A stretch of 64,000 nucleotides of DNA from Primorskyibacter flagellatus (GTDB lineage: Bacteria; Pseudomonadota; Alphaproteobacteria; Rhodobacterales; Rhodobacteraceae), in assembly GCF_014638275.1 (NCBI RefSeq), contig NZ_BMFJ01000001.1:372001-436000 (forward strand), written 5' to 3'. The notes under the pieces were generated by a model, which was not told the origin of the DNA, did not search any database, and was given only the letters and a program-made list of their open reading frames with translations. Position 1 is the first letter of the stretch; the number at the start of each line of letters is the position of its first letter. Shown here piece by piece: positions 40,026-50,291 of this stretch. Position numbers and translations under genes: made by a program.

Positions 40026-40544
40026 ATGGGAAAGTTCCTTGCCGCGCTGATCGTCGTCTGCGCCCTCGGCGCCGGGATCGGCATCTATTACATGCAGGAG
40101 TACGCCTATTACGAACCCGTCGCGCCGGTTGGCGATGATGTGACCCTTGTCACCCCGGAAGGAGAGGCGGTCGCCATTCCCTTCGAGGGCTTCGAAGCGA
40201 TCGACGCCTATTCCTCGCCGATCCGCTACCGCGCCTGTTTTCGCACGCCCCTGTCTCTGGAAGAGCTCAGCGCGCGTTTCGCCGCCTACAATGGGCCGGA
40301 GCCGCTGGAGGCGCCGAACTGGTTCGGCTGCTACTCCGCCTCCGGGATCGGCGAAGCGCTGGACGCGGGCAAGGCGAAGGCCTTCCTGTCCGTGCCCGAC
40401 GTCACCTACGGGATCGACCGGGTCGTGGCGGTGTTCCCGGACGGACACGGTTACGTCTGGCACCAGATCAACCGCTGCGGCAAGGTCGTCTTCGACGGCA
40501 AGCCCGCACCCGAGGGCTGCCCCCCGCCGCCCGCGACCAACTGA
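40026..40544 (+). CDS. DUF6446 family single-pass membrane or secreted protein
   Basis: The 172-aa product has an N-terminal hydrophobic segment (GKFLAALIVVCALGAGIGIY) and a periplasmic part with conserved cysteines: RYRACFRTPLSLEELS, APNWFGCYSASGIGEALDAG, HQINRCGKVVFDGKPAPEGC. It fits the DUF6446 family, which I know mainly from Rhodobacteraceae glyQ-glyS loci. Function unknown. ATG at 40026; it is 21 bp after glyQ and 50 bp before glyS, so it should be co-transcribed with the synthetase genes. Confidence 0.85.
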   Translation: MGKFLAALIVVCALGAGIGIYYMQEYAYYEPVAPVGDDVTLVTPEGEAVAIPFEGFEAIDAYSSPIRYRACFRTPLSLEELSARFAAYNGPEPLEAPNWFGCYSASGIGEALDAGKAKAFLSVPDVTYGIDRVVAVFPDGHGYVWHQINRCGKVVFDGKPAPEGCPPPPATN

Positions 40545-40594
40545 ACAAGATGCCAAAGACGCCGGCCCGGCCGGTGTGAGTGAAAGCGACCGAT

Positions 40595-42814
40595 ATGCCC
40601 GACCTCCTGATCGAACTCTTTTCCGAGGAAATCCCCGCGCGCATGCAGGCCCGCGCGGCGGAGGACCTCAAGGCCCGGATGACGGATGCGCTGGTCGAGG
40701 CCGGTCTGACTTATGGCGGAGCGGCTGCTTTCCACACGCCCCGCCGGCTTACCCTCGCGGTGGAGGGACTGCTGGCGGAAAGCCCGACCCTGCGAGAAGA
40801 GCGCAAGGGCCCGCGCACGGATGCGCCGGAGAAGGCCATCGAAGGGTTCCTGCGCGGTGCCGGTGTGGCGCGGGAGGATCTCAAGGTCCAGGACGACAAG
40901 AAGGGTCAGGTCTATATCGCCGTGATCGAACGACCGGGACGTCCGGCGGCTGAGATCGTGGCGGAGGCGCTTGAGTCAGTTATTCGCAACTTTCCGTGGC
41001 CAAAGTCCATGAGATGGGGGTCCGGTAGTCTGAAATGGGTAAGGCCGTTGCATTCCATCCTCTGCATCCTCACGACGGAAGCAGGGGCGGAGGTCGTGCC
41101 GCTGGAGGTTGACGGGATCAACGCCGGGGCCACCACGGCGGGGCATCGTTTCATGGCTCCCGCGCGGTTTTCTGTCATGAATTTCGAGGATTACGCGTCG
41201 AAGCTGAAGCGTTCGCATGTGGTTCTAGATGCGGCGGAGCGGGCGGAACATATCTGGCAGGATGCAACCAACATGGCCTTTGCCGCCGGCTTGGAGGTCG
41301 TGGAGGATCGCGGCCTGCTGGCGGAGGTGGCGGGGCTTGTGGAATGGCCGGTGGTGCTCATGGGGGAAATCGGAAGCGAATTCCTTGGCTTGCCGCCCGA
41401 AGTTCTTCAGACTTCGATGCGCGAACATCAGAAATTCTTCTCCGTCCGCAACCCGAAGACCGGGCGGATCGAACGGTTCATCACCGTCGCGAACCGGGAG
41501 ACCACGGACAACGGCGCGACGATCCTCGCAGGGAACCGGAAGGTGCTGACCGCGCGGCTGTCGGATGCGCGGTTCTTCTGGGACAACGACCTGCGCGTGG
41601 CGAAGGTGGGGATGCAGACCTGGACGCAGGCGCTTGAGTCCGTGACCTTCCACAACAAGCTGGGCTCTCAGGGGGACCGGGTGGCGCGGATCGCGGCCCT
41701 GGCGCGGGACATCGCCCCGCTGATCGGCGCGGACCCGGAACTGGCGGAACAGGCAGCGCTGGTGGCCAAGGCGGACCTGTCGTCGGAAATGGTCTATGAA
41801 TTTCCGGAGCTTCAGGGGCTGATGGGCCGCTATTATGCGGAGGCCGCAGGTCTTCCGGCAGAGGTCGCAGCGGCGGCGCAGGAACATTACTCTCCGCTCG
41901 GGCCGTCGGATGACGTGCCGACGGCGCCGGTGTCGGTGGCCGTCGCGCTGGCGGACAAGATCGACACGCTGACCGGATTCTGGGCCATCGACGAAAAGCC
42001 GACCGGGTCGAAGGACCCGTTTGCGCTGCGCCGCGCTGCCCTTGGGGTGATCCGGCTGGTTCTGACCAACGGGCTGAGGCTGAGCCTCGACAGGGTGAAC
42101 GACGCGCAGATCCTCCGGCACGAGATCTCCCCGGCCGGGGCGGGGGAGCGTGACCTTTTGGACGAACTGCTGCGCGAGATCGCGCGTCACGGCGTGTTCG
42201 GTGCGGCGGCGCGCAGCATCATCGACCGGATCGAGGGTAACGGGCCCGACTGGCTGGGTCGCGTGGCAGAGCACAATCCGACTGTCAGCGACGACCTGCG
42301 CGGTTTCATCCACGACCGGCTCAAGGTCCACCTCCGGGACGAGGGTATCCGCCACGATGTGATCGACGCCTGTCTTGCCATGCCCGGCAACTGCGACCTC
42401 ACGTTGCTGGTCAACCGGGCGCGGGCGCTGTCCGGCTTCCTTGGGACCGACGACGGGGAAAATCTGGTGCAGGGCTTCAAACGCGCCAACAACATCCTGT
42501 CGCAGGCAGAGGAGAAGGACGGCGTGTCCTACGAATTCGGCGCGGACCGGAAGTTTGCCGAACATCCGGCAGAGGTCGCGCTGTTCGACGCGCTCGACGC
42601 CGCGCGGCCGGTGATCGACAAGGCTATGGCAGCAGAGGATTTTGCAGCGGCGATGGAGGCAATGGCATCGCTGCGCGCGCCGATCGACGCCTTCTTCACC
42701 GAGGTGCAGGTGAATTCCGACAATGCCGTGGTGCGCCGCAACCGGCTGAACCTGCTCTCGACCATTCGCACGACCTGTCTGGCGGTGGCCGATCTGACGA
42801 AGCTGGAGGGCTGA
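40595..42814 (+). CDS. glyS: Glycine--tRNA ligase beta subunit
   Basis: The 739-aa beta subunit binds tRNA-Gly. It shows the family start PDLLIELFSEEIPARMQARA, then NFPWPKSMRWGSGSLKWVRP, TTAGHRFMAPARFSV, NPKTGRIERFITVANRET, LADKIDTLTGFWAIDEKPTG, SKDPFALRRAALGVIR and a DALR-like C-terminal region with FFTEVQVNSDNAVVRRNRLN. ATG at 40595 is chosen over TTG at 40580. About 70 bp separate it from the PEP-utilising enzyme. Confidence 0.97.
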   Translation: MPDLLIELFSEEIPARMQARAAEDLKARMTDALVEAGLTYGGAAAFHTPRRLTLAVEGLLAESPTLREERKGPRTDAPEKAIEGFLRGAGVAREDLKVQDDKKGQVYIAVIERPGRPAAEIVAEALESVIRNFPWPKSMRWGSGSLKWVRPLHSILCILTTEAGAEVVPLEVDGINAGATTAGHRFMAPARFSVMNFEDYASKLKRSHVVLDAAERAEHIWQDATNMAFAAGLEVVEDRGLLAEVAGLVEWPVVLMGEIGSEFLGLPPEVLQTSMREHQKFFSVRNPKTGRIERFITVANRETTDNGATILAGNRKVLTARLSDARFFWDNDLRVAKVGMQTWTQALESVTFHNKLGSQGDRVARIAALARDIAPLIGADPELAEQAALVAKADLSSEMVYEFPELQGLMGRYYAEAAGLPAEVAAAAQEHYSPLGPSDDVPTAPVSVAVALADKIDTLTGFWAIDEKPTGSKDPFALRRAALGVIRLVLTNGLRLSLDRVNDAQILRHEISPAGAGERDLLDELLREIARHGVFGAAARSIIDRIEGNGPDWLGRVAEHNPTVSDDLRGFIHDRLKVHLRDEGIRHDVIDACLAMPGNCDLTLLVNRARALSGFLGTDDGENLVQGFKRANNILSQAEEKDGVSYEFGADRKFAEHPAEVALFDALDAARPVIDKAMAAEDFAAAMEAMASLRAPIDAFFTEVQVNSDNAVVRRNRLNLLSTIRTTCLAVADLTKLEG

Positions 42815-42884
42815 ACGGCCCCCAGCTTTTCCTTGCTCCGCGCGGTCTTGGGCGTATTCTGCTGCGACAAGAAGGACCGCCGCA

Positions 42885-45425
42885 GTGCAGCACCCGCCAA
42901 AGACCCCGACCCTCGTTACACCAACCGCCCGGATTACGACCTCTACGCATGGGGGCCGTGCGAAGTGCCTGCAAAGACTGGTGCGGATGGATCTGCCGGT
43001 GCCCTGCACGGTCGCTCTGTCCTTCGATCAGGTCCATGACATCGCAGGCGGGGACCTGCCGGACATGGCGGCGCTGCTGAAACCGTTCGGCGATCAGCCG
43101 CTGCTCTGCGTGCGCCCGTCGTCCGAGGATCCGGACTGGGGAGGGCCGGGGGCGGTGATGAACGTCGGCATGAACGACGCGCTCTACGTCGATCTCTGCG
43201 ACCGGATCGGGGCGGACGCCGCCAGCGCGGTCTACATGCGGTTCGTTCAGGGCTATGCGATCAACGTGGCGCGGCTGGACCCGGACATGTTCGACGGGCT
43301 GACCCTGCAGGGATCGGAGGGGCTGCGGCAGGTGCTGTCTGCCTATGAGGCAGAGACGGACGAGGCTTTCCCGCAGGATCCTGTCGTACAACTGTCGGGC
43401 GTGTTGCAGTCCATGGCGCGGGCTTGGGAGGGTACGACGGCCCGGCTGTTGCGTCAGGCCAAGGGTGCGCCGGCCGATGCCGGGCTGGGACTCGTCGTGC
43501 AGGCGATGGCGCTTGGCCTCGGCGCAGGGGAATGCGGGTCGGGCGTGATCCAGCTGGTCAGTTCGCAGACCGGTATGCCTATGGTCACGGGCCGTTACCG
43601 CAGCCAGAGCCAGGGGCGCGACGCGCTGCAGAAGGAGGGGACCTCGATCTACCTCGCCAAGGACCCGCGCGGTCCCTCGCTCGAGGAACTGGCTCCGGCG
43701 GCATTCGCGCAGCTGATCGACTATACCGCGATGATGCGCGTGCGTCTGCGCGAGGAGATGCAGACCGAATTCACCATCGAAAACGGCAAGGTGCATGTGC
43801 TGGACGGAGTGCGGATACGTCGTTCTCCGCGTGCGGCAGTGCGCATCGCCGTGGCGCTGGCCGAGGACGGTATTATTCCCAAGGAAGAGGCGATCCTGCG
43901 GGTCGAGCCCCGTGCACTGACGGAAATGCTGCACCGCCAGGTCGATCCGGACGCCCCGCGCGAGGTGATTGCCCGGGGCATCGCGGCCAGTCCGGGGGCC
44001 GCGTCGGGCAAGATCGTCTTCTCCTCTGCCGCGGCGCAGGCGGCGGCGTCGCGCGACGAACGCTGCGTGTTGATCCGGAGGGAGACCTCGCCGGAGGACA
44101 TCCGTGGCATGCATGTGGCCGTCGCCGTCCTGACGGAACGGGGTGGCATCACAAGCCACGCGGCGGTGATCGGGCGGGGGCTGGGGCTGCCCTGTGTCGT
44201 GGGTGCGTCGGACATTTCACTGAACCTGCGGCGGAATACCGTGACGATGGCGGATGGCCGGGTGCTGCGCGAAGGCGATGAGATCACCGTGGACGGCACC
44301 TCGGGCGTGGTGCTTCTGGGGGCTCCGCCGCTGCTGGAATCCGCGCGGGACGATGCGTTTCAGGCGCTGATGACCTGGGCCGACGACTTCCGCGACATCG
44401 GGGTGCGCGCCAACGCCGATACGCCCGCTGACGCGCAGATCGCGCGGAATTTCGACGCGCAGGGCATCGGGCTGTGCCGGACGGAGCATATGTTCTTTGA
44501 TGCCGGCCGGCTGACCGTGATGCGCGAGATGATCTTCGCCGCCGAACCTGCCGACCGCCGGGCGGCGCTGGAACAGTTGTTGCCGATGCAGCGGGCGGAT
44601 TTCGTCGAATTGTTCCGGATCATGGAGGGGCACCCGGTCTGCATCCGTCTGCTCGACCCTCCGCTGCATGAATTCCTTCCCTCCGACAAGGAAGGCATCC
44701 GCTCGCTCGCCGATGCGCTGGACCTTCCGGTGTCGGACGTCGCGCACCGGATCGAGGAACTGGGGGAACACAACCCCATGCTCGGCCTGCGCGGTGTCCG
44801 CCTGGGGATCACCATGCCCGAGATCTACGACATGCAGGCCCGCGCCATCTTCGAAGCGGTGCTTGAGGCGGGGGGCGGCGTGGTGCCCGAGATCATGATC
44901 CCGCTCGTTTCGGCCCGGCGGGAGGTCGAGCTGGTCAAGACGCGGATCGAGGCGGTGGCGGCGGCGGTGCGCACTGCCTCCGGCCGGAAGTTCGACTACC
45001 GGCTCGGCGTGATGGTGGAAACGCCGCGTGCCGCGCTCAGGGCAGGGGAGATCGCCCCGCACGCGGCCTTCCTGTCCTTCGGGACCAACGACCTGACGCA
45101 GATGACCTACGGGCTGTCGCGCGACGATGCGGGGCGGTTCATGAGGACCTACGTGCAACAGGGCGTGTTCCCCGAGGATCCGTTCCACATCCTCGATTAT
45201 GACGGGGTTGGAGAACTGTTGCAGATCGGAGCCAAGAGGGGCCGGGACGCAAGAAAGGATCTTGTGCTTTCCATCTGCGGTGAACACGGCGGGAACCCCG
45301 AATCAATCGAGTTCTGCCGCCGCGCGGGCTTCGATTATGTCAGCTGTTCACCCTTCCGCGTGCCCGTCGCGCGGCTTGCCGCGGCGCAGCTTGCGGTACG
45401 TGAGCGGCTGAATTCCGCCAATTAG
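42885..45425 (+). CDS. Pyruvate phosphate dikinase-like PEP-utilising enzyme
   Basis: The 846-aa product has PPDK architecture: an ATP-grasp-like N-terminal part (residues 1-360), the swivelling phosphohistidine domain with His about 425 (GGITSHAAVIGRGLGLPCVV), and a C-terminal TIM barrel with PEP-site residues (GIGLCRTEHMFFD, RLLDPPLHEFLPSD) and Cys about 797 (LSICGEHGGNPESIEF). The N-terminal part diverges: the usual VRSSA/MPGMMDT stretch reads VRPSSEDPDWGGPGAVMNVG, and the glycine-rich start is poor. It may use a different partner from classic PPDK. GTG at 42885 is the first plausible start; the 5' end is uncertain. Confidence 0.82.
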   Translation: MQHPPKTPTLVTPTARITTSTHGGRAKCLQRLVRMDLPVPCTVALSFDQVHDIAGGDLPDMAALLKPFGDQPLLCVRPSSEDPDWGGPGAVMNVGMNDALYVDLCDRIGADAASAVYMRFVQGYAINVARLDPDMFDGLTLQGSEGLRQVLSAYEAETDEAFPQDPVVQLSGVLQSMARAWEGTTARLLRQAKGAPADAGLGLVVQAMALGLGAGECGSGVIQLVSSQTGMPMVTGRYRSQSQGRDALQKEGTSIYLAKDPRGPSLEELAPAAFAQLIDYTAMMRVRLREEMQTEFTIENGKVHVLDGVRIRRSPRAAVRIAVALAEDGIIPKEEAILRVEPRALTEMLHRQVDPDAPREVIARGIAASPGAASGKIVFSSAAAQAAASRDERCVLIRRETSPEDIRGMHVAVAVLTERGGITSHAAVIGRGLGLPCVVGASDISLNLRRNTVTMADGRVLREGDEITVDGTSGVVLLGAPPLLESARDDAFQALMTWADDFRDIGVRANADTPADAQIARNFDAQGIGLCRTEHMFFDAGRLTVMREMIFAAEPADRRAALEQLLPMQRADFVELFRIMEGHPVCIRLLDPPLHEFLPSDKEGIRSLADALDLPVSDVAHRIEELGEHNPMLGLRGVRLGITMPEIYDMQARAIFEAVLEAGGGVVPEIMIPLVSARREVELVKTRIEAVAAAVRTASGRKFDYRLGVMVETPRAALRAGEIAPHAAFLSFGTNDLTQMTYGLSRDDAGRFMRTYVQQGVFPEDPFHILDYDGVGELLQIGAKRGRDARKDLVLSICGEHGGNPESIEFCRRAGFDYVSCSPFRVPVARLAAAQLAVRERLNSAN

Positions 45426-45523
45426 AACCTTTCCGATTCAATAACTTGGCGCGGAATGCCCGCGCAATGTGCATACATGGGTACCTCTGGTTTGGCCCGA
45501 AAGGCTGGACCTGAGAGGTATTT

Positions 45524-46228
45524 TTGGCTAGGCGACCTCTGATCAGATTGTTGGGAACGGCGAAACAGACAGGGCCGGATTTGAGAATGCGCGGGATTGT
45601 TTTGAGCATGCTGCTTGTCGCAGCCGGGGCCGTTTCGGCCGAGGGAACCGTCACTGACATTGCCAGTGCTGAAAAAAGCGGCCTTGCTTCCGTGGGTGAA
45701 GTGAAGCTCGCCTCGCTTCTCGACGCGGAGGCGATCAGCGACGTGCGGCCCAAGGCGCGCAAGCCGGTGTCGATCGAATACACCCAGTCCTGGCTCTCCA
45801 AACAGGCGCGTCCGCAGCTTGGGGCGCAGGCCGCCTGCCTGGCTGAGGCGCTTTACTTCGAAGCGCGCGGGGAAAGCGTTAAGGGTCAGTTCGCGGTGGC
45901 TGAGGTCATTCTGAACCGGGTCGACAGCCCCGCCTTCCCGGATTCCATCTGCGGCGTGATCCATCAGGGCACCGGCAAGCGGTACGGCTGCCAGTTCACC
46001 TATACCTGCGACGGTCATCCCGAGGTTATTTCCGAGAAAGCCGCCTATGCGCGGGTGTCCAAGGTGGCGGCGATCATGGCCAAGGGTGGCGCACGTCCCC
46101 TGACGAACGGGGCGACCTACTACCACACCGCCCATGTGTCGCCGTCCTGGGCGCGCAAGTTCTCCCGCACCGCCAGCATCGGCGTGCACCGGTTCTACAG
46201 CCGCCACACGCGCCTGTCCTCGAACTGA
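45524..46228 (+). CDS. Cell wall hydrolase, SleB/Hydrolase_2 family
   Basis: The 234-aa product has an N-terminal export signal ([19 protein letters not shown]) and a SleB-type catalytic domain at about 95-225: [59 protein letters not shown] and [20 protein letters not shown]. The family cleaves peptidoglycan glycan chains. TTG at 45524 is taken because GAGAGGT lies at ideal spacing; ATG at 45587, which begins the signal core MRGIVLS, is an alternative. An intrinsic terminator follows. Confidence 0.87.
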   Translation: MARRPLIRLLGTAKQTGPDLRMRGIVLSMLLVAAGAVSAEGTVTDIASAEKSGLASVGEVKLASLLDAEAISDVRPKARKPVSIEYTQSWLSKQARPQLGAQAACLAEALYFEARGESVKGQFAVAEVILNRVDSPAFPDSICGVIHQGTGKRYGCQFTYTCDGHPEVISEKAAYARVSKVAAIMAKGGARPLTNGATYYHTAHVSPSWARKFSRTASIGVHRFYSRHTRLSSN

Positions 46229-46232
46229 CCTT

Positions 46233-46256
46233 CGCCGGCCCGCGCGCCGGCGTTTT
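46233..46256 (+). terminator. Intrinsic terminator after the SleB-type hydrolase
   Basis: CGCCGGC at 46233-46239 and GCCGGCG at 46246-46252 form a perfect 7-bp stem with a 6-nt loop, followed by TTTT. It begins 5 bp after the stop codon. Confidence 0.8.
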
Positions 46257-46321
46257 GCCAATTCCGTTCCAAGGATGTATGCCCGCCCCGACGACATCGA
46301 CGGGGCAGGGACCTGGCAGGC

Positions 46322-47239
46322 ATGACCGACACGATCTCAGAGGCGTTTGACCATCCCGAAGTCCGGGCTCAGGCCCTGTCCGGCACCGATTTGCGCGACC
46401 GGATCTCGCTGCGCGATTACCTGACCGAGGTCGACATCGGCGCGTTTCAGGCCGAACGCGGTCACAGCCAGCGCCTGCGCTTCAACGTGGTGGTGGAGGT
46501 CCTTCCCGCCAGCGCGCCGGTGGCCGACGACGTGGACCGTATCCTGTCCTACGACTTGGTGGCGGAATCGATCGAGGCCGCGCTGGCCGAGGAACGGCTG
46601 AACCTGCTTGAAACGCTCGCCGAACGGGTCGCGGCGCTGATCCTGCGCGCGCCCATGGCCGAACGGGTCTTCGTACGGATCGAGAAGCTGGATCGCGGCA
46701 CGGGCGCCCTTGGGGTGGAGATCATGCGCGACCGCTCCGGTCCCGAGGTGGGCGAGGCGGCGGTGCCCGGTCCCGCGCCGCGCGTGATCTTCCTGTCCAA
46801 TGCCGCGATGGCCGCCCCGGATTTCTGCGCGCGGCTGGATGCAGCGCTTGATCAGGGCGCGCCGCTGATCCTGACCTGCGGCATGGCCGAGGCTGAGGTG
46901 CCCCGGTCCTCCTCCGCCCTGGCACAGTGGCGGATCGACCTTCTGGCCATCGAACAGAACGCCTGGGTCCTGGCGGGGCGCGATCGACGCTGCGTGGTGG
47001 TGAACACGCGCACCGAACTGGACTGGGGTATGAAGCATGCCCAGACCTGTGTCTGGGCCCCGTCCAAACTGGTGCTTGACGCGGTGCACGGCCCGGCGCG
47101 GGGGGCGTCGGCGCAGGACCTGTCCCTCTGGCTGGCCGGAGAGCTTGGCGCGTCGGAGCTGCTCTGTGTCGGGGCGCAGGCTCCGGCAGCCGCCGGTCCA
47201 TTGCCGATCCGGTCCCTGCCGGTAGAGGGTTGGGCATGA
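46322..47239 (+). CDS. folB: Dihydroneopterin aldolase with extra C-terminal domain
   Basis: Residues about 22-140 are a FolB domain (DRISLRDYLTEVDIGAFQAE, VDRILSYDLVAESIEAALAE, LLETLAERVAALILRAPMAE, VFVRIEKLD). FolB cleaves dihydroneopterin to 6-hydroxymethyl-dihydropterin and glycolaldehyde. Normal FolB is about 120 aa; here a further 160 residues follow (VIFLSNAAMAAPDFCARLDA, PLILTCGMAEAEVPRSSSAL, DWGMKHAQTCVWAPSKLVLD), possibly a Rossmann-like module of unknown role. ATG at 46322. The stop overlaps folP as ATGA, so the two are translated together. Confidence 0.88.
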   Translation: MTDTISEAFDHPEVRAQALSGTDLRDRISLRDYLTEVDIGAFQAERGHSQRLRFNVVVEVLPASAPVADDVDRILSYDLVAESIEAALAEERLNLLETLAERVAALILRAPMAERVFVRIEKLDRGTGALGVEIMRDRSGPEVGEAAVPGPAPRVIFLSNAAMAAPDFCARLDAALDQGAPLILTCGMAEAEVPRSSSALAQWRIDLLAIEQNAWVLAGRDRRCVVVNTRTELDWGMKHAQTCVWAPSKLVLDAVHGPARGASAQDLSLWLAGELGASELLCVGAQAPAAAGPLPIRSLPVEGWA

Positions 47240-48249
47240 GCGGCTGGTGGCGTCCCCTGGTCCGTCCGGCCTCAGACGGGACGGGTTTTCCGTTGGTCGG
47301 GCAGGGGCATCTGCGTTTCGACCGGGTCGAACGGATCGGGCGGGGCGCGCGCAGCACGACCACCGGGCCGGAGGCGCTGTCCGAGGACGCGCTGCTACGT
47401 CTGACCATGCAGCGTCCCGATCTCTGCGGCCTGTCGCTGGAACGGCCTCGCATCATGGGGATCCTGAACGTCACGCCGGACAGCTTTTCAGACGGCGGGC
47501 AGCACATGGAACCGGAGGCGGCAGTCCTGCAGGCGCAGGCCATGGCGGTGGACGCCGACCTTCTGGACATCGGCGGGGAATCAACCCGCCCCGGTGCGGC
47601 AGAAGTCCCGGCAGAAGAAGAAATCGCCCGTACCGCGCCGGTCATTCGCGCCATCCGCGCGGCGGGGCTGACCCTGCCGATCAGCATCGATACCCGAAAG
47701 GCCGCCGTCGCGCGGGCGGCTCTCGAAGCCGGGGCGGACATGGTGAACGACGTCTCCGCCCTGCGCTTCGATCCGGACATGGCCGGCGTCGTGGCCGAGG
47801 CGGGGGTTCCGGTGTGCCTGATGCATTCCCGCGCCACGCCCGAGACGATGCAGGACAGCCCGGCCTATGACGACGTGCTGGCCGAGGTGATTGCCGAACT
47901 GGGGGCCGCCATGGCCACCGCCCGTACCGCCGGGATCGCGCCGGATCGAATCGTCATCGACCCCGGCATCGGCTTTGCCAAGACGATGGCGCATAACCTG
48001 GCCCTGATGCGCGGCCTGTCGGCCCTGCACGACCTCGGCGCGCCTGTGCTGTTCGGCGCTTCTCGCAAGCGGTTCATCGGGACGATCACCGGGGCTGAGG
48101 CCGCCCCGGATCGCATGGCAGGATCGGTCGCCGCAGCCGTGCATGCGGTGACACAGGGCGCGCAGGTCCTGCGGGTGCATGACGTGAGTGAAACCGCGCA
48201 GGCGGTGCGGATGTGGCTGGCCGCCGCTTCGGGCGAGCCGCAGGGCTGA
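47236..48249 (+). CDS. folP: Dihydropteroate synthase
   Basis: FolP joins p-aminobenzoate to hydroxymethyl-dihydropterin diphosphate in folate synthesis and is the sulfonamide target. The 337-aa product has the signatures IMGILNVTPDSFSDGGQ and DLLDIGGESTRPGA, then ISIDTRKAAVARAALEAGAD, VNDVSAL, RIVIDPGIGFAKTMAHNL and VLFGASRKRFIG. About 70 residues precede the core barrel, longer than typical. ATG at 47236 overlaps the folB stop as ATGA. Confidence 0.96.
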   Translation: MSGWWRPLVRPASDGTGFPLVGQGHLRFDRVERIGRGARSTTTGPEALSEDALLRLTMQRPDLCGLSLERPRIMGILNVTPDSFSDGGQHMEPEAAVLQAQAMAVDADLLDIGGESTRPGAAEVPAEEEIARTAPVIRAIRAAGLTLPISIDTRKAAVARAALEAGADMVNDVSALRFDPDMAGVVAEAGVPVCLMHSRATPETMQDSPAYDDVLAEVIAELGAAMATARTAGIAPDRIVIDPGIGFAKTMAHNLALMRGLSALHDLGAPVLFGASRKRFIGTITGAEAAPDRMAGSVAAAVHAVTQGAQVLRVHDVSETAQAVRMWLAAASGEPQG

Positions 48250-48420
48250 CATTATATATAGTGTGCCACGCCTTCCGGCGCGCTAGATGTTCGTTTTTTG
48301 ACCATTCGGCGGCGAATTGTCGGTGCCGCGATCCAGTGCAGGCAGTTAGTGCTTTGTCCTGCGCCACCTCGGGCGCACCATTGCATGAGGGAGGAGCCGT
48401 CCGTTACGGAGACAAAGCTC

Positions 48421-48615
48421 ATGTGCCTCTCACCCGAACATCTCTTCGCCTTCATCAGCCTGCTGTCGCCCGACCTCGTCAGCGTAGACTTCGACCGCGT
48501 GACGGTGCGTGCCGCGATTGGCGAGGCGGTCTGGGTCGCCGAGGGCGACAAGTTCTGCACCGATGCCAAGAAGATCGACGCAGCCGCCCGGCTGACCCCG
48601 GCGACCCGTTCGTAA
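48421..48615 (+). CDS. Small hypothetical protein, 64 aa
   Basis: A short frame with strongly GC-biased third positions reads MCLSPEHLFAFISLLSPDLV, SVDFDRVTVRAAIGEAVWVA and ends ARLTPATRS. GGAG lies about 13 bases before ATG 48421; an upstream in-frame ATG at 48385 would add 12 residues. No family is recognised. It stands alone between folP and the convergent ilvC. It could be a genuine small gene or a chance frame; the codon bias favours the former. Confidence 0.5.
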   Translation: MCLSPEHLFAFISLLSPDLVSVDFDRVTVRAAIGEAVWVAEGDKFCTDAKKIDAAARLTPATRS

Positions 48616-48660
48616 GGTATCAGGCCGCGCCAAACAGCGCAGCCTGACCATGTGCAGGGC

Positions 48661-49833
<1,173 letters not shown>

Positions 49834-49835
49834 TC

Positions 49836-50291
49836 ATGCTCGACGACGCCGACAGGCGCATTCTTCGACAGTTGCAGGCCGACCCGACTCTCTCGGGCGC
49901 GGAACTGGCGGAGCGCGCCGGGATCAACGCGGCGACCTGCTGGCGGCGGCTCGAACGGCTGCGCGAACGCGGGGTGCTGCGCGGCAGCCGGGCGGTGATC
50001 GACTGGCGCGCCCTTGGCTATACGGTGGAGGTCTCGCTCCGCGTGACGCTGGACAAGACCGTTCCGCGCGCCTTTGAGGACCTCGCCGATGCCGCCCGCC
50101 AGATCCCCGAGGTGCTGGAGATCCAGACCTTCCTGGGCCAGGTCGATGTGCGGCTTGGCCTGATCGCGCGGGACCTCGCGCATTACCAGCAGCTTTACCG
50201 GGAACGCATCCTGACCCTGCCGCATATCGCGGATCTGGAGGCGCTGATGCATGTGGCCCGGATCAAGACGGATGAAACGGTGCCGCTGTGA
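49836..50291 (+). CDS. Lrp/AsnC-family regulator, divergent from ilvC
   Basis: The 151-aa product has an N-terminal helix-turn-helix (DDADRRILRQLQADPTLSGA, ELAERAGINAATCWRRLERL) and a RAM domain (VEVSLRVTLDKTVPRAFEDL, LEIQTFLGQVDVRLGLIARD). ATG at 49836. It faces ilvC across 152 bp, so it probably controls ilvC in response to a branched-chain amino acid. Its stop region overlaps the next Lrp gene as GTGA; the two may form mixed oligomers. Confidence 0.93.
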   Translation: MLDDADRRILRQLQADPTLSGAELAERAGINAATCWRRLERLRERGVLRGSRAVIDWRALGYTVEVSLRVTLDKTVPRAFEDLADAARQIPEVLEIQTFLGQVDVRLGLIARDLAHYQQLYRERILTLPHIADLEALMHVARIKTDETVPL

